64,000 bases of DNA from Streptomyces sporangiiformans (GTDB lineage Bacteria; Actinomycetota; Actinomycetes; Streptomycetales; Streptomycetaceae), in contig NZ_VCHX02000348.1 of NCBI RefSeq assembly GCF_005768555.2, forward strand, positions 1-64,000, in the 5' to 3' direction. Both the position numbers and the translations under genes were made by a program. This document shows, in pieces, positions 16,748 through 24,229 of this stretch; positions within the stretch are counted from its first letter, which is position 1, and each line of letters opens with the position of its first letter. The notes beneath the pieces are model-generated. The model was not told the DNA's origin and searched no databases. It saw nothing but the letters and a program-made list of their open reading frames with translations.

Positions 16748-17023
16748 ATGGAACTCACCACCGCTGCGCCCCGGCGCCGGAACGCCGTCCGTGACGCCGA
16801 CGGCATGGCCGTCGCGTCCTTCATCCTCGGACTCGTCGGCCTCCTGGTCTTCAACGTCTTCCTCGGCCCCATCGCCATCGCGCTGGCGGCCGTGGCCCTC
16901 CACCGCGGCACCACCCGCCGCGGCCGCGCCTTCCTGGGGCTAGGCCTCGGCGCGGCCGACCTTCTGGTCCTCGCGGTGTTCATGTCCGCCGACCACACGA
17001 TGTCGTGGAGCTTCGGCAGCTGA
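16748..17023 (+). CDS. DUF4190-like small membrane protein
   Basis: A 91-residue protein. After a short charged N-terminus (RRRNAVRDADG) it has two long hydrophobic segments: VASFILGLVGLLVFNVFLG, then a helix around residues 64-78, joined by the basic loop HRGTTRRGRAF. This is the typical DUF4190 pattern. Start ATG 16748 has GGGAGCAG upstream. It is probably co-transcribed with the 54-aa gene under the TetR operator. Confidence 0.75.
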   Translation: MELTTAAPRRRNAVRDADGMAVASFILGLVGLLVFNVFLGPIAIALAAVALHRGTTRRGRAFLGLGLGAADLLVLAVFMSADHTMSWSFGS

Positions 17024-17067
17024 CGGCCACCGCCGCTGGGCGGAGCCGAAACATGCCGGCCGGCAGC

Positions 17068-17086
17068 GGGCCCTAGAATTGGGCCC
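17068..17086 (+). promoter_or_regulatory. Probable promoter with GGGCCC inverted repeat before the cysteine desulfurase
   Basis: TAGAAT at 17074-17079 is a good -10 element and lies 10 bp before the ATG at 17090, so the transcript would be leaderless or nearly so; no ribosome site is present. The -10 is flanked by GGGCCC on each side, forming an inverted repeat that could be an operator. Confidence 0.45.
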
Positions 17087-17089
17087 ACC

Positions 17090-18259
17090 ATGGCATACCT
17101 CGACCACGCCGCGACCACCCCGATGCTGCCGGAGGCGGTCGAGGCGTTGACCGCCCAGCTGAGCGTCACCGGCAACGCCTCGTCTCTGCACGCCGCCGGC
17201 CGCCGTGCGAGGCGCACCGTCGAGGAGGCCCGCGAAACCCTGGCGGAGGCCCTGGGCGCACGCCCCAGCGAGGTGGTCTTCACCTCCGGCGGCACCGAGG
17301 CCGACAACCTCGCCGTGAAGGGCCTGTACTGGTCCCGCCGCGACGCCGACCCGGCCCGCACCCGGGTACTCGCCAGCCCCGTCGAGCACCACGCCGTCCT
17401 CGACGCCGTGCACTGGCTCGGCGAACACGAGGGCGCCACGGTCGAGTACCTCCCCGTCGACGGCTACGGCCGCGTCCACCCCGACACCCTGCGCGAGGCC
17501 ATCGAGCGCAACCCCGACGACGTCGCGCTGGCCACGGTCATGTGGGCCAACAACGAGATCGGCACGATCATGCCGGTCCGCGAACTCGCCGACATCGCCG
17601 CCGAGTTCGGCGTCCCGCTGCACGCCGACGCCGTCCAGGCCGTCGGCCAGCTCCCCGTCGACTTCGGCGCCTCGGGGCTCGCCGCGATGTCCCTCTCGGG
17701 CCACAAGATCGGCGGCCCGTACGGCATCGGCGCGCTGCTCCTCGGCCGTGAGTACAGCCCCGTACCGGTCCTGCACGGCGGCGGCCAGGAGCGCCATGTC
17801 CGCTCCGGCACCCTCGATGTGCCCGCCGTCGCCGCGTTCGCCGTCGCCGGCCGGACCGCCGCCGAGCACCGCGAGTGGTTCGCCCGGGAGATCGGCGCGC
17901 TGCGCGACGATCTGGTGGACGCCGTACGCAAGGCCGTCCCCGACGCCATCCTCGGCGGCGACCCCGTCGGCACGGGCCGGCTGCCGGCGAACGCCCACTT
18001 CACCTTCCCCGGCTGCGAGGGCGACTCGCTGCTGCTGCTCCTGGACGCCCAGGGCATCGAGTGCTCCACGGGCTCGGCGTGCACGGCGGGCGTGGCGCAG
18101 CCCAGCCATGTCCTTCTCGCCACGGGCACCGACCCGGACCTGGCGCGCGGCACCCTCCGCTTCTCCTTCGGCCACACCTCCACGGAGGCGGACGTGGCAG
18201 CGGTGGCCCAGGCGATCGGCCCGGCGGTGGAACGCGCACGGACGGCGGGGCTGAGCTGA
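17090..18259 (+). CDS. Cysteine desulfurase (NifS/IscS class)
   Basis: Removes sulfur from cysteine as an enzyme-bound persulfide using PLP. It is 389 residues. The PLP lysine is about residue 206 in SLSGHKIGGPYG, and the persulfide cysteine about residue 331 in STGSACTAG, the class I (IscS/NifS) signature. The second gene downstream on the same strand (19021) is mnmA, so this enzyme probably supplies sulfur for tRNA 2-thiouridine rather than iron-sulfur clusters, which use the SUF system in actinobacteria. A convergent amidase gene lies between the two. Confidence 0.95.
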   Translation: MAYLDHAATTPMLPEAVEALTAQLSVTGNASSLHAAGRRARRTVEEARETLAEALGARPSEVVFTSGGTEADNLAVKGLYWSRRDADPARTRVLASPVEHHAVLDAVHWLGEHEGATVEYLPVDGYGRVHPDTLREAIERNPDDVALATVMWANNEIGTIMPVRELADIAAEFGVPLHADAVQAVGQLPVDFGASGLAAMSLSGHKIGGPYGIGALLLGREYSPVPVLHGGGQERHVRSGTLDVPAVAAFAVAGRTAAEHREWFAREIGALRDDLVDAVRKAVPDAILGGDPVGTGRLPANAHFTFPGCEGDSLLLLLDAQGIECSTGSACTAGVAQPSHVLLATGTDPDLARGTLRFSFGHTSTEADVAAVAQAIGPAVERARTAGLS

Positions 18260-18294
18260 CTCCCGGGTGCCCTCGCCCCCCCGAGTACCTGGGC

Positions 18295-18960
18295 CTAGGC
18301 CTTGGCCTGGGCCGTACGAGCCTTGCGTACGAGCGGTATGTACCGGTCCCAGTCCCAGTGCGGCCCCGGATCCGTGTGGTCCGTGCCCGGTACTTCCACG
18401 TGGCCGATGATGTGCTCACGGTCGACGGGCAGGTCGTAGCGCGCGCATATCCGTGCCGTGAGACGGGCCGAGGCGGCGTACATCGCGTCCGTGAAGTCCT
18501 TCGGCCGGTCCACGAAGCCCTCGTGCTCGATGCCGACACTGCGTTCGTTGAAGTCGCGGTTCCCGGCGTGGTAGGCCACGTCCAGCTCGCGGATCATCTG
18601 CGTGATGTGGCCGTCCTTGCGGACGATGTAGTGCGCGGCCGCGCCGTGCCCCGGGTCCTGGAAGACCTTCACGGCGCTGTCGAAGCTGCCCTGGGTGACG
18701 TGGATGATCACTCGGTCTATGTCGTAGTCGTCGGGGCGGTCCGCGCGCCGCCAGTTCGCGGACGACGCCGCGACCCAGCGGGCGCCTCTGAAGTCGACCT
18801 CGCCTGCCTTGCGCGGCTTCTCCACGCTCGGCATCCGCCACCACAGGCGTGCCAGCTCGTCACGGGCCAGCACGCTCGTGCCCACGGCGGCCGCCGCCCC
18901 GCCGATGAGCAGGGCGCGCCGCCCGACGCGCCGGTCCGAGTCCTTCTTCCTCTCGCCCAT
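18295..18960 (-). CDS. Exported N-acetylmuramoyl-L-alanine amidase (Amidase_2), Tat signal
   Basis: Cleaves the amide bond between muramic acid and the stem peptide in peptidoglycan. It is 221 residues. The N-terminus carries RRVGRRALLIGGAAAA, a twin-arginine-type signal at about residues 10-30. The amidase_2/T7-lysozyme-like domain shows the zinc histidines in VIIHVTQG and IGHVEVPGTDHTDPG, with SVGIEHEGF in the core. Start ATG 18960. It is convergent with the cysteine desulfurase and divergent from mnmA. A role in cell-wall turnover is likely. Confidence 0.88.
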   Translation of the reverse strand: MGERKKDSDRRVGRRALLIGGAAAAVGTSVLARDELARLWWRMPSVEKPRKAGEVDFRGARWVAASSANWRRADRPDDYDIDRVIIHVTQGSFDSAVKVFQDPGHGAAAHYIVRKDGHITQMIRELDVAYHAGNRDFNERSVGIEHEGFVDRPKDFTDAMYAASARLTARICARYDLPVDREHIIGHVEVPGTDHTDPGPHWDWDRYIPLVRKARTAQAKA

Positions 18961-19020
18961 GTGATCGTCAACGGATACTCGGGGGCTCCGGTTCCCGTGG
19001 ACCCGTACCCTTGAAGCGTT

Positions 19021-20145
19021 ATGACTGAGATCTCGCAGCGTCCCCTCCGTGTACTGGCCGCCATGTCCGGCGGCGTGGACTCCGCCGTCGCCGCCGCCCG
19101 AGCAGCGGAAGCCGGGCACGACGTCACCGGCGTCCACCTCGCCCTCTCGGCGAACCCCCAGTCCTTCCGGACCGGCGCGCGCGGCTGTTGCACCATCGAG
19201 GACTCGCGCGACGCCCGCCGCGCCGCGGACGTCATCGGCATCCCGTTCTATGTGTGGGACCTCGCCGAGCGCTTCCGCGAGGACGTGGTCGAGGACTTCG
19301 TCGCCGAGTACGAGGCGGGGCGCACCCCGAACCCCTGCCTGCGCTGCAACGAGAAGATCAAGTTCGCGGCCCTGCTCGACAAGGCCCTCGCCCTCGGCTT
19401 CGACGCGGTCTGCACCGGTCACTACGCCAAGGTGATCGTGAACGAGGACGGCACGCGCGAGCTGCACCGCGCCTCCGACATGGCCAAGGACCAGTCGTAC
19501 GTCCTCGGAGTCCTCGACGACCGCCAGCTCGCGCACGCGCTGTTCCCGCTCGGCGACACGGTCACGACGAAGGACGAGATTCGCGCGGAGGCCGAGCGCC
19601 GGGGCCTGGCCGTGGCCAAGAAGCCGGACTCGCACGACATCTGCTTCATCGCCGACGGCGACACCCAGGGCTTCCTGGCGAACCGGCTGGGCAAGTCGGA
19701 GGGCGACATCGTCGACGAGTCCGGCGCGGTCGTCGGCACGCACGAAGGGGCGTACGGCTTCACGATCGGCCAGCGCAAGGGGCTCCGCATCGGCACTCCC
19801 GCCCCGGACGGCAAGCCGCGCTACGTGCTCGACATCTCGCCGGTGAACAACAAGGTGACGGTCGGCCCGGCGGCGGCGCTCGACGTCACCGCCCTGACCG
19901 CGATCAAGCCCCGCTGGTGCGGGGCGGCCCCGACCGGCCCGGGCACGTACACGGCGCAGCTGCGGGCCCACGGCGGCGAGACGACGGTGACGGCGGAGTT
20001 CGTCGACGGCGCGCTGGAGGTCACCTTCGCCGAGCCGGTCCGGGGCGTTGCTCCCGGGCAGGCGGTGGTGCTGTACGACGGCACTCGCGTGGTCGGCTCG
20101 GCGACGATCGCGACCACCAAGCGCGCGACGACGGCGGTGGCGTAG
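19021..20145 (+). CDS. mnmA: tRNA-specific 2-thiouridylase
   Basis: Installs the 2-thio group on U34 of Lys/Glu/Gln tRNAs. It is 374 residues. The PP-loop SGGVDS is at about residues 16-21, the first catalytic cysteine is in NPCLRCNEKIKF and the second in SHDICFIADGD. The C-terminal beta-barrel contains TIGQRKGLRIGTPAP. ATG 19021 follows a TACCCT element at 19006-19011 with no ribosome site, so the mRNA may be leaderless. The sulfur donor is probably the cysteine desulfurase encoded just upstream. Confidence 0.97.
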   Translation: MTEISQRPLRVLAAMSGGVDSAVAAARAAEAGHDVTGVHLALSANPQSFRTGARGCCTIEDSRDARRAADVIGIPFYVWDLAERFREDVVEDFVAEYEAGRTPNPCLRCNEKIKFAALLDKALALGFDAVCTGHYAKVIVNEDGTRELHRASDMAKDQSYVLGVLDDRQLAHALFPLGDTVTTKDEIRAEAERRGLAVAKKPDSHDICFIADGDTQGFLANRLGKSEGDIVDESGAVVGTHEGAYGFTIGQRKGLRIGTPAPDGKPRYVLDISPVNNKVTVGPAAALDVTALTAIKPRWCGAAPTGPGTYTAQLRAHGGETTVTAEFVDGALEVTFAEPVRGVAPGQAVVLYDGTRVVGSATIATTKRATTAVA

Positions 20146-20258
20146 AGCCTGTCCGGCGGATCAGGATCGGACTGGCCCAGGACCTGTCCGGCTCGGCGTC
20201 CGCCCGCTTCCCCCGCGCCGACGCCGGGCAGGTGACTGGCAGTCATACGATTCCTGGC

Positions 20259-20723
20259 ATGACGATGCCCGACTGCTACACCTGCCGTCAGGAGCAACGA
20301 TTCGACGAGCTACCGCCGCGTGAGCGCATCGCGGTGGATCAGCATTGGCGGGTGGTCCACGCGTTCGACACGGCACTGCCTGGCTGGTTGGTGCTGCTGC
20401 CCCGCCGCCATGTGACAGCCATCCACGAGCTCACCGATGCGGAGGCCGAGACGTTGGGTCTGTGGCAGGTGAGGTTGTCCCGGGCGCTTCGCGAGGTGAC
20501 CGGGTGCGTCAAGACCTACGTCGCGCAGTTCGCCGAGGTCGAGGGGTTCGCCCATGTGCACTTCCACATCGTGCCGCGCATGAGTGACCTTCCCCAGGAA
20601 CTGCGCGGCCCCCGCGTCTTCGGGCTGCTCAGGCGGCCTGAACAGCAATGGGTCGCCCCTGACGTCGCCGATGAAATCGTGCGCTCGCTTCGTCAGTGGG
20701 CTGCGACGACGTCCACTTCGTAG
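20259..20723 (+). CDS. HIT-family protein
   Basis: A 154-residue histidine-triad nucleotide hydrolase/transferase. The triad is HVHFHIV with histidines at about residues 99, 101 and 103. The N-terminus has a CYTCRQEQ pair of cysteines that could bind zinc, as in several HIT proteins. The nucleotide substrate is unknown. Start ATG 20259 lacks a strong ribosome site. Its last 31 bp overlap the 3' end of the convergent DUF427 gene. Confidence 0.88.
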   Translation: MTMPDCYTCRQEQRFDELPPRERIAVDQHWRVVHAFDTALPGWLVLLPRRHVTAIHELTDAEAETLGLWQVRLSRALREVTGCVKTYVAQFAEVEGFAHVHFHIVPRMSDLPQELRGPRVFGLLRRPEQQWVAPDVADEIVRSLRQWAATTSTS

Positions 20724-21025
20724 AAGCACACGTGGTCCTTGATCTCGGCGACCTCGGGCTTCGGGTCGGGGTACGTCCAGACGAGGTCGGGTGCGTCCGC
20801 CAGCGACCAGTAGGACGCGTCGCCCTTGAACGGGCAGTGGGTGTGGGTCTGCGACGGAGTCAGCAAGTCGATACGTACATCCTCCATAGGTAGGTAGTAC
20901 CGTACGGGACAGCCCGTCTCGCGCAGCAGCAGCGGACGCGTGCTCTCCGCGAGCACCTGCCCCTCATGGACCACGCGTACGTGCTCGGTGCCCTGCTCGA
21001 TGGTGATGCGATGGCCTGCGGTCAA
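20693..21025 (-). CDS. DUF427 domain protein
   Basis: A 110-residue protein matching DUF427: VRVVHEGQVLAEST, RPLLLRETGCPVRYYLP, CPFKGDASYWS and the ending HVCFYEVDVV. A rare TTG start at 21025 is best supported, because GAGGAG lies 8 bp upstream and no ATG or GTG is available at the family N-terminus. It is convergent with, and overlaps by 31 bp, the HIT gene. DUF427 proteins are common in Streptomyces; function unknown. Confidence 0.82.
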   Translation of the reverse strand: MTAGHRITIEQGTEHVRVVHEGQVLAESTRPLLLRETGCPVRYYLPMEDVRIDLLTPSQTHTHCPFKGDASYWSLADAPDLVWTYPDPKPEVAEIKDHVCFYEVDVVAAH

Positions 21026-21112
21026 GGTTCCGGCTCCTCGGGTAGCGGTCTTACCGGGTACAGCGCGCGTCGCATCCCTCTTCTTCCCTGACTTCATGCC
21101 GATGGGAGCCTC

Positions 21113-21916
21113 ATGGGAACCACGTACCTCACCCGTAACCGCAAGAGCCTCGCCCATCAGGTCCGTTACGCACTGCGGAACCCCGAGAAAGTGCCCGCGC
21201 ACGCCCGCCGGGCCGCGCGAGACGCCTGGCTGCGGCTCCGCTACCGCGACCACATCGCCTACTACCGGGCAGTGATGGCCTCCGACGCCGCGCGCAGTCC
21301 CGAGATGGCGGTGGGACACACCTCGTCGCTCGACCGGTGGACCGAGATGGGCCGGATGCAGTTCGACTACCTGGTCCGGCACGGGCTGACCCCGCAGCAC
21401 AGAATGCTGGAGATCGGCTGCGGGAACCTGCGCGCCGGGCGGCTGTTCATCGACTACCTGGAGAGCGGCAACTACTACGGGATCGACATCTCGCCGGACA
21501 TCCTGATCGCGGCCCAGGACACCCTCGTACGGGAAGGTCTCCAGGCCAAGGCGCCCCATCTGACGCTCACCGACGACCTGACCTTCGCCTTCCTGCCCGA
21601 CGCGCACTTCGACGTGGTGCACGCCCACAGCGTGTTCTCGCACTCGCCGCCACAGGTCATCAAGGAGTGTTTCGCCCACGTCGGCCGCATCCTCGCGCCC
21701 GGCGGGTTCTTCGACTTCACCTTCGACCGGACCGAGGGCAGGGAACACCAGGTGCTGCACGAGGACTTCTACTACCGCACCTCGACACTCGTCGAACAGG
21801 CCGCGAAGTACGGCCTTTCGGCCCGTTTCATGGACGACTGGGAGACGCTGCCGCATCTGCAGTCGAAGCTCCGCCTGACCGCGATGTCGGAGGCGGCCCG
21901 TACCGTGAAGCCATGA
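21113..21916 (+). CDS. Class I SAM-dependent methyltransferase
   Basis: A 267-residue methyltransferase. The SAM-binding motif I is MLEIGCGNLRAG at about residues 98-109, followed by YYGIDISPDIL (motif II) and DVVHAHSVFSHSPPQ (motif IV region), then LAPGGFFDFTF. A long basic N-terminal region (about residues 1-60, NRKSLAHQVRYALRNP) precedes the fold. The substrate is not identifiable; the general look is of sugar or small-molecule methyltransferases. Start ATG 21113 with GGGAGCC upstream. Its stop overlaps the next ATG by 4 bp (ATGA), so it is coupled to the LOG-family gene. Confidence 0.87.
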   Translation: MGTTYLTRNRKSLAHQVRYALRNPEKVPAHARRAARDAWLRLRYRDHIAYYRAVMASDAARSPEMAVGHTSSLDRWTEMGRMQFDYLVRHGLTPQHRMLEIGCGNLRAGRLFIDYLESGNYYGIDISPDILIAAQDTLVREGLQAKAPHLTLTDDLTFAFLPDAHFDVVHAHSVFSHSPPQVIKECFAHVGRILAPGGFFDFTFDRTEGREHQVLHEDFYYRTSTLVEQAAKYGLSARFMDDWETLPHLQSKLRLTAMSEAARTVKP

Positions 21917-22452
21917 ACATCTGCGTCTTCCTCTCGGCCGCCGACCTCGACGAGCGCTACACACGCCCCGCCCGTGAGTTCGCCGAGCTGCTCGGAAAGG
22001 GCGGGCACACCCTGGTGTGGGGCGGTTCGGACGTCGGTCTCATGAAGGTCGTCGCCGACGGGGTGCAGGAGGCGGGCGGGCGGCTGCTCGGCGTCTCCGT
22101 GGAGTTCCTGGCGGCCAAGGCGCACCCGGGGGCCGACGAGATGGTCGTCGCGCGTGATCTCGCCGAGCGGAAGGCGCTGCTCCTGGAGAAGGCCGACGCC
22201 GTGGTGATCATGGTCGGCGGGACCGGCACGCTGGACGAGGCGACCGACATATTGGAGCTGAAGAAGCACGGCCACACCACCAAGCCGGTGGTGCTGCTGA
22301 ACACGGCGGGCTTCTACGACGGCCTCAAGGAGCAGTTCCGGCGCATGGAGGACGAGGGTTTCCTGCCGGTGCCGCTGACCGAGCTGGTGTTCTTCGCGCA
22401 GGAGCCGGTGGGGGCGCTGGCATATCTGGAGGAGTCGTTCGGCACGCGGTGA
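21913..22452 (+). CDS. LOG-family protein (TIGR00730 / lysine decarboxylase-like)
   Basis: A 179-residue Rossmann-fold protein of the LOG family, whose studied members release cytokinin-like bases from nucleoside monophosphates. VWGGSDVGLMKVVADG corresponds to the first nucleotide-binding block. The family signature PGGxGTxxE appears as VGGTGTLDE (about residues 101-109), so the leading proline is replaced by valine; the glutamate is kept. Start ATG 21913 overlaps the methyltransferase stop. The coupling suggests a shared nucleotide-related substrate, but that is inference. Confidence 0.85.
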   Translation: MNICVFLSAADLDERYTRPAREFAELLGKGGHTLVWGGSDVGLMKVVADGVQEAGGRLLGVSVEFLAAKAHPGADEMVVARDLAERKALLLEKADAVVIMVGGTGTLDEATDILELKKHGHTTKPVVLLNTAGFYDGLKEQFRRMEDEGFLPVPLTELVFFAQEPVGALAYLEESFGTR

Positions 22453-22473
22453 CGCCGGTGCGAGCATGGGGCC

Positions 22474-23163
22474 ATGGCTACACATGTGATCACCGGGGCC
22501 GGTTCCGGCATCGGCGCGGCCGTCGCCCGCCGCCTCCACGCGCGCGGGGACGAACTCGTGCTGCACGCACGCGACGCCGGCCGTGCGAAGGAGCTGGCCG
22601 CCGAGTTCCCCGGGGCCAAGACCCTGGTCGGCGACCTCGCGGACCCGGACCGGCTCTCGTGGGCGTTCTCGCACCAGACACTGCCGGACCGGGTCGACTC
22701 GCTCCTCCACATCGCGGGCGTCGTCGACCTCGGCCCGATCGGCGAGCTGACCCCCAAGTCCTGGCGCCACCAGCTCAACGTCAACCTGATCGCCCCCGCC
22801 GAGCTGACCCGCCACTTCCTGCCCCAACTCCGCGTCACCCAGGGCCATGTGCTCTTCGTCAACTCCGGCGCCGGCCTCAACGCCCACGCCGGCTGGTCCG
22901 CGTACGCCGCCTCGAAACACGGCCTCAAGGCCCTCGCCGACTCACTGCGCCACGAAGAGCACGCGAACGGCGTCCGGGTCACCACGGTCTACCCCGGCCG
23001 CACCACCAGCCCCATGCAGGCCAAGGTCCACCAGCAGGAGGGCAAGGAGTACGACCCCTCGAAGTGGATCGCCCCCGAGTCGGTGGCGACCACGATCCTG
23101 ATGGCCCTGGATCTGCCCCGGGACGCCGAGGTCAACGACCTGACGGTGCGACCGGGCCGCTGA
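22474..23163 (+). CDS. Short-chain dehydrogenase/reductase
   Basis: A 229-residue NAD(P)-dependent oxidoreductase. The cofactor motif TGAGSGIG is at residues 7-14, the serine of the triad about 131 (VNSGAG), and YAASK gives tyrosine 144 and lysine 148. A basic residue after the second strand (HARDAGRAKE) points to NADPH. It lies 21 bp after the LOG-family gene and may belong to the same transcript. Substrate unknown. Confidence 0.92.
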   Translation: MATHVITGAGSGIGAAVARRLHARGDELVLHARDAGRAKELAAEFPGAKTLVGDLADPDRLSWAFSHQTLPDRVDSLLHIAGVVDLGPIGELTPKSWRHQLNVNLIAPAELTRHFLPQLRVTQGHVLFVNSGAGLNAHAGWSAYAASKHGLKALADSLRHEEHANGVRVTTVYPGRTTSPMQAKVHQQEGKEYDPSKWIAPESVATTILMALDLPRDAEVNDLTVRPGR

Positions 23164-23194
23164 CCGCGCCTCGGCGATTCCGTACGCTTCCCAG

Positions 23195-24214
23195 GTGAGC
23201 GAAAACAGCGAGTTCAGGCCCGGCCCCGCGACCGGCGTCGGGTCGATGCCCGGCGAGGACACCCGGGAGGCCACCAAGACCGTGACCGGCACCTTCGAGG
23301 GACCGGAGACGGGGATGCCGTATCTGGTGGAGCTGCCCGCCCGGGGGCCGGGGGCCGACATGATCGGGCGGACCGCCGGGATGCTGGTCGAGGTGTACGC
23401 GCGCGTGGAGCCCAGCGGGTGGCGCGTCGGGGACCGGCCCGGGCGGGACACCCGGCGGGCCAGGGCATGGCTCGGCCAGGACCTCGACGCGCTGGAGGAG
23501 TTCACACAGGGCTACGAGGGGCCGCTGAAGGTGCAGGCGGTGGGGCCCTGGACGCTCGCGGCGGCGCTGGAACTGAAGAACGGCGAGGCGGCGTTGTCCG
23601 ACGCCGGGGCCTGCCGTGATCTCGCCGGGTCGCTCGCCGAGGGGCTGCGGGCCCATCTCGACGACGTACGGCGGCGGGTGCCGGGCGCCCAGGTCGTGCT
23701 GCAGCTGGACGAGCCCTCGCTCGTCGCCGTACTGCGCGGCCAGGTGAAGACCGCGAGCGGCTACCGCACCCACCGGGCCGTGGACCGCCAGATCGTCGAG
23801 GCCACCCTGCGGGAGGTGGCGGGTGTGCGGGACGCAGGGCCCGTCGTCGTGCACACATGCGCCCCCGACGTCCCGTTCGCGCTCCTGCGCCGGGCCGGAG
23901 CCACCGCGATCTCCTTCGACTTCACGCTCCTCACCGAGCGTGACGACGACGCGATCGGCGAGGCCGTGGAAGGCGGCACGAAGCTGTTCGCGGGCGTCGT
24001 GCCGGGCACGGACGGTCCATTGTCAGACCCTGCCGGTAGCGTCATGGGTGTCAGGACGTTGTGGCGCAGGCTGGGGCTGAATCCGGGGCTTCTCACGGAG
24101 GCGGTCACGCTCACGCCGTCGTGCGGACTCGCGGGCGCTTCGCCCGAGTACGCACGCAGGGCGCTCGCCCACTGCGTCAGGGCGGCGAGATCTCTCGCGG
24201 ACAACCCTGAGTAA
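23195..24214 (+). CDS. MetE C-terminal-core protein (cobalamin-independent methionine synthase-like)
   Basis: A 339-residue protein homologous to the C-terminal catalytic barrel of cobalamin-independent methionine synthase. VHTCAPDVP supplies the His/Cys zinc ligands and TPSCGLAG the second cysteine. The N-terminal barrel of full MetE (about 400 residues) is missing, so it resembles the short archaeal-type core proteins; the methyl donor is unknown. GTG 23195 has no ribosome site, suggesting a leaderless mRNA. It ends 15 bp before ligA on the same strand, and the two are probably co-transcribed. Confidence 0.85.
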   Translation: MSENSEFRPGPATGVGSMPGEDTREATKTVTGTFEGPETGMPYLVELPARGPGADMIGRTAGMLVEVYARVEPSGWRVGDRPGRDTRRARAWLGQDLDALEEFTQGYEGPLKVQAVGPWTLAAALELKNGEAALSDAGACRDLAGSLAEGLRAHLDDVRRRVPGAQVVLQLDEPSLVAVLRGQVKTASGYRTHRAVDRQIVEATLREVAGVRDAGPVVVHTCAPDVPFALLRRAGATAISFDFTLLTERDDDAIGEAVEGGTKLFAGVVPGTDGPLSDPAGSVMGVRTLWRRLGLNPGLLTEAVTLTPSCGLAGASPEYARRALAHCVRAARSLADNPE

Positions 24215-24229
24215 CGGGAGGACAACACG

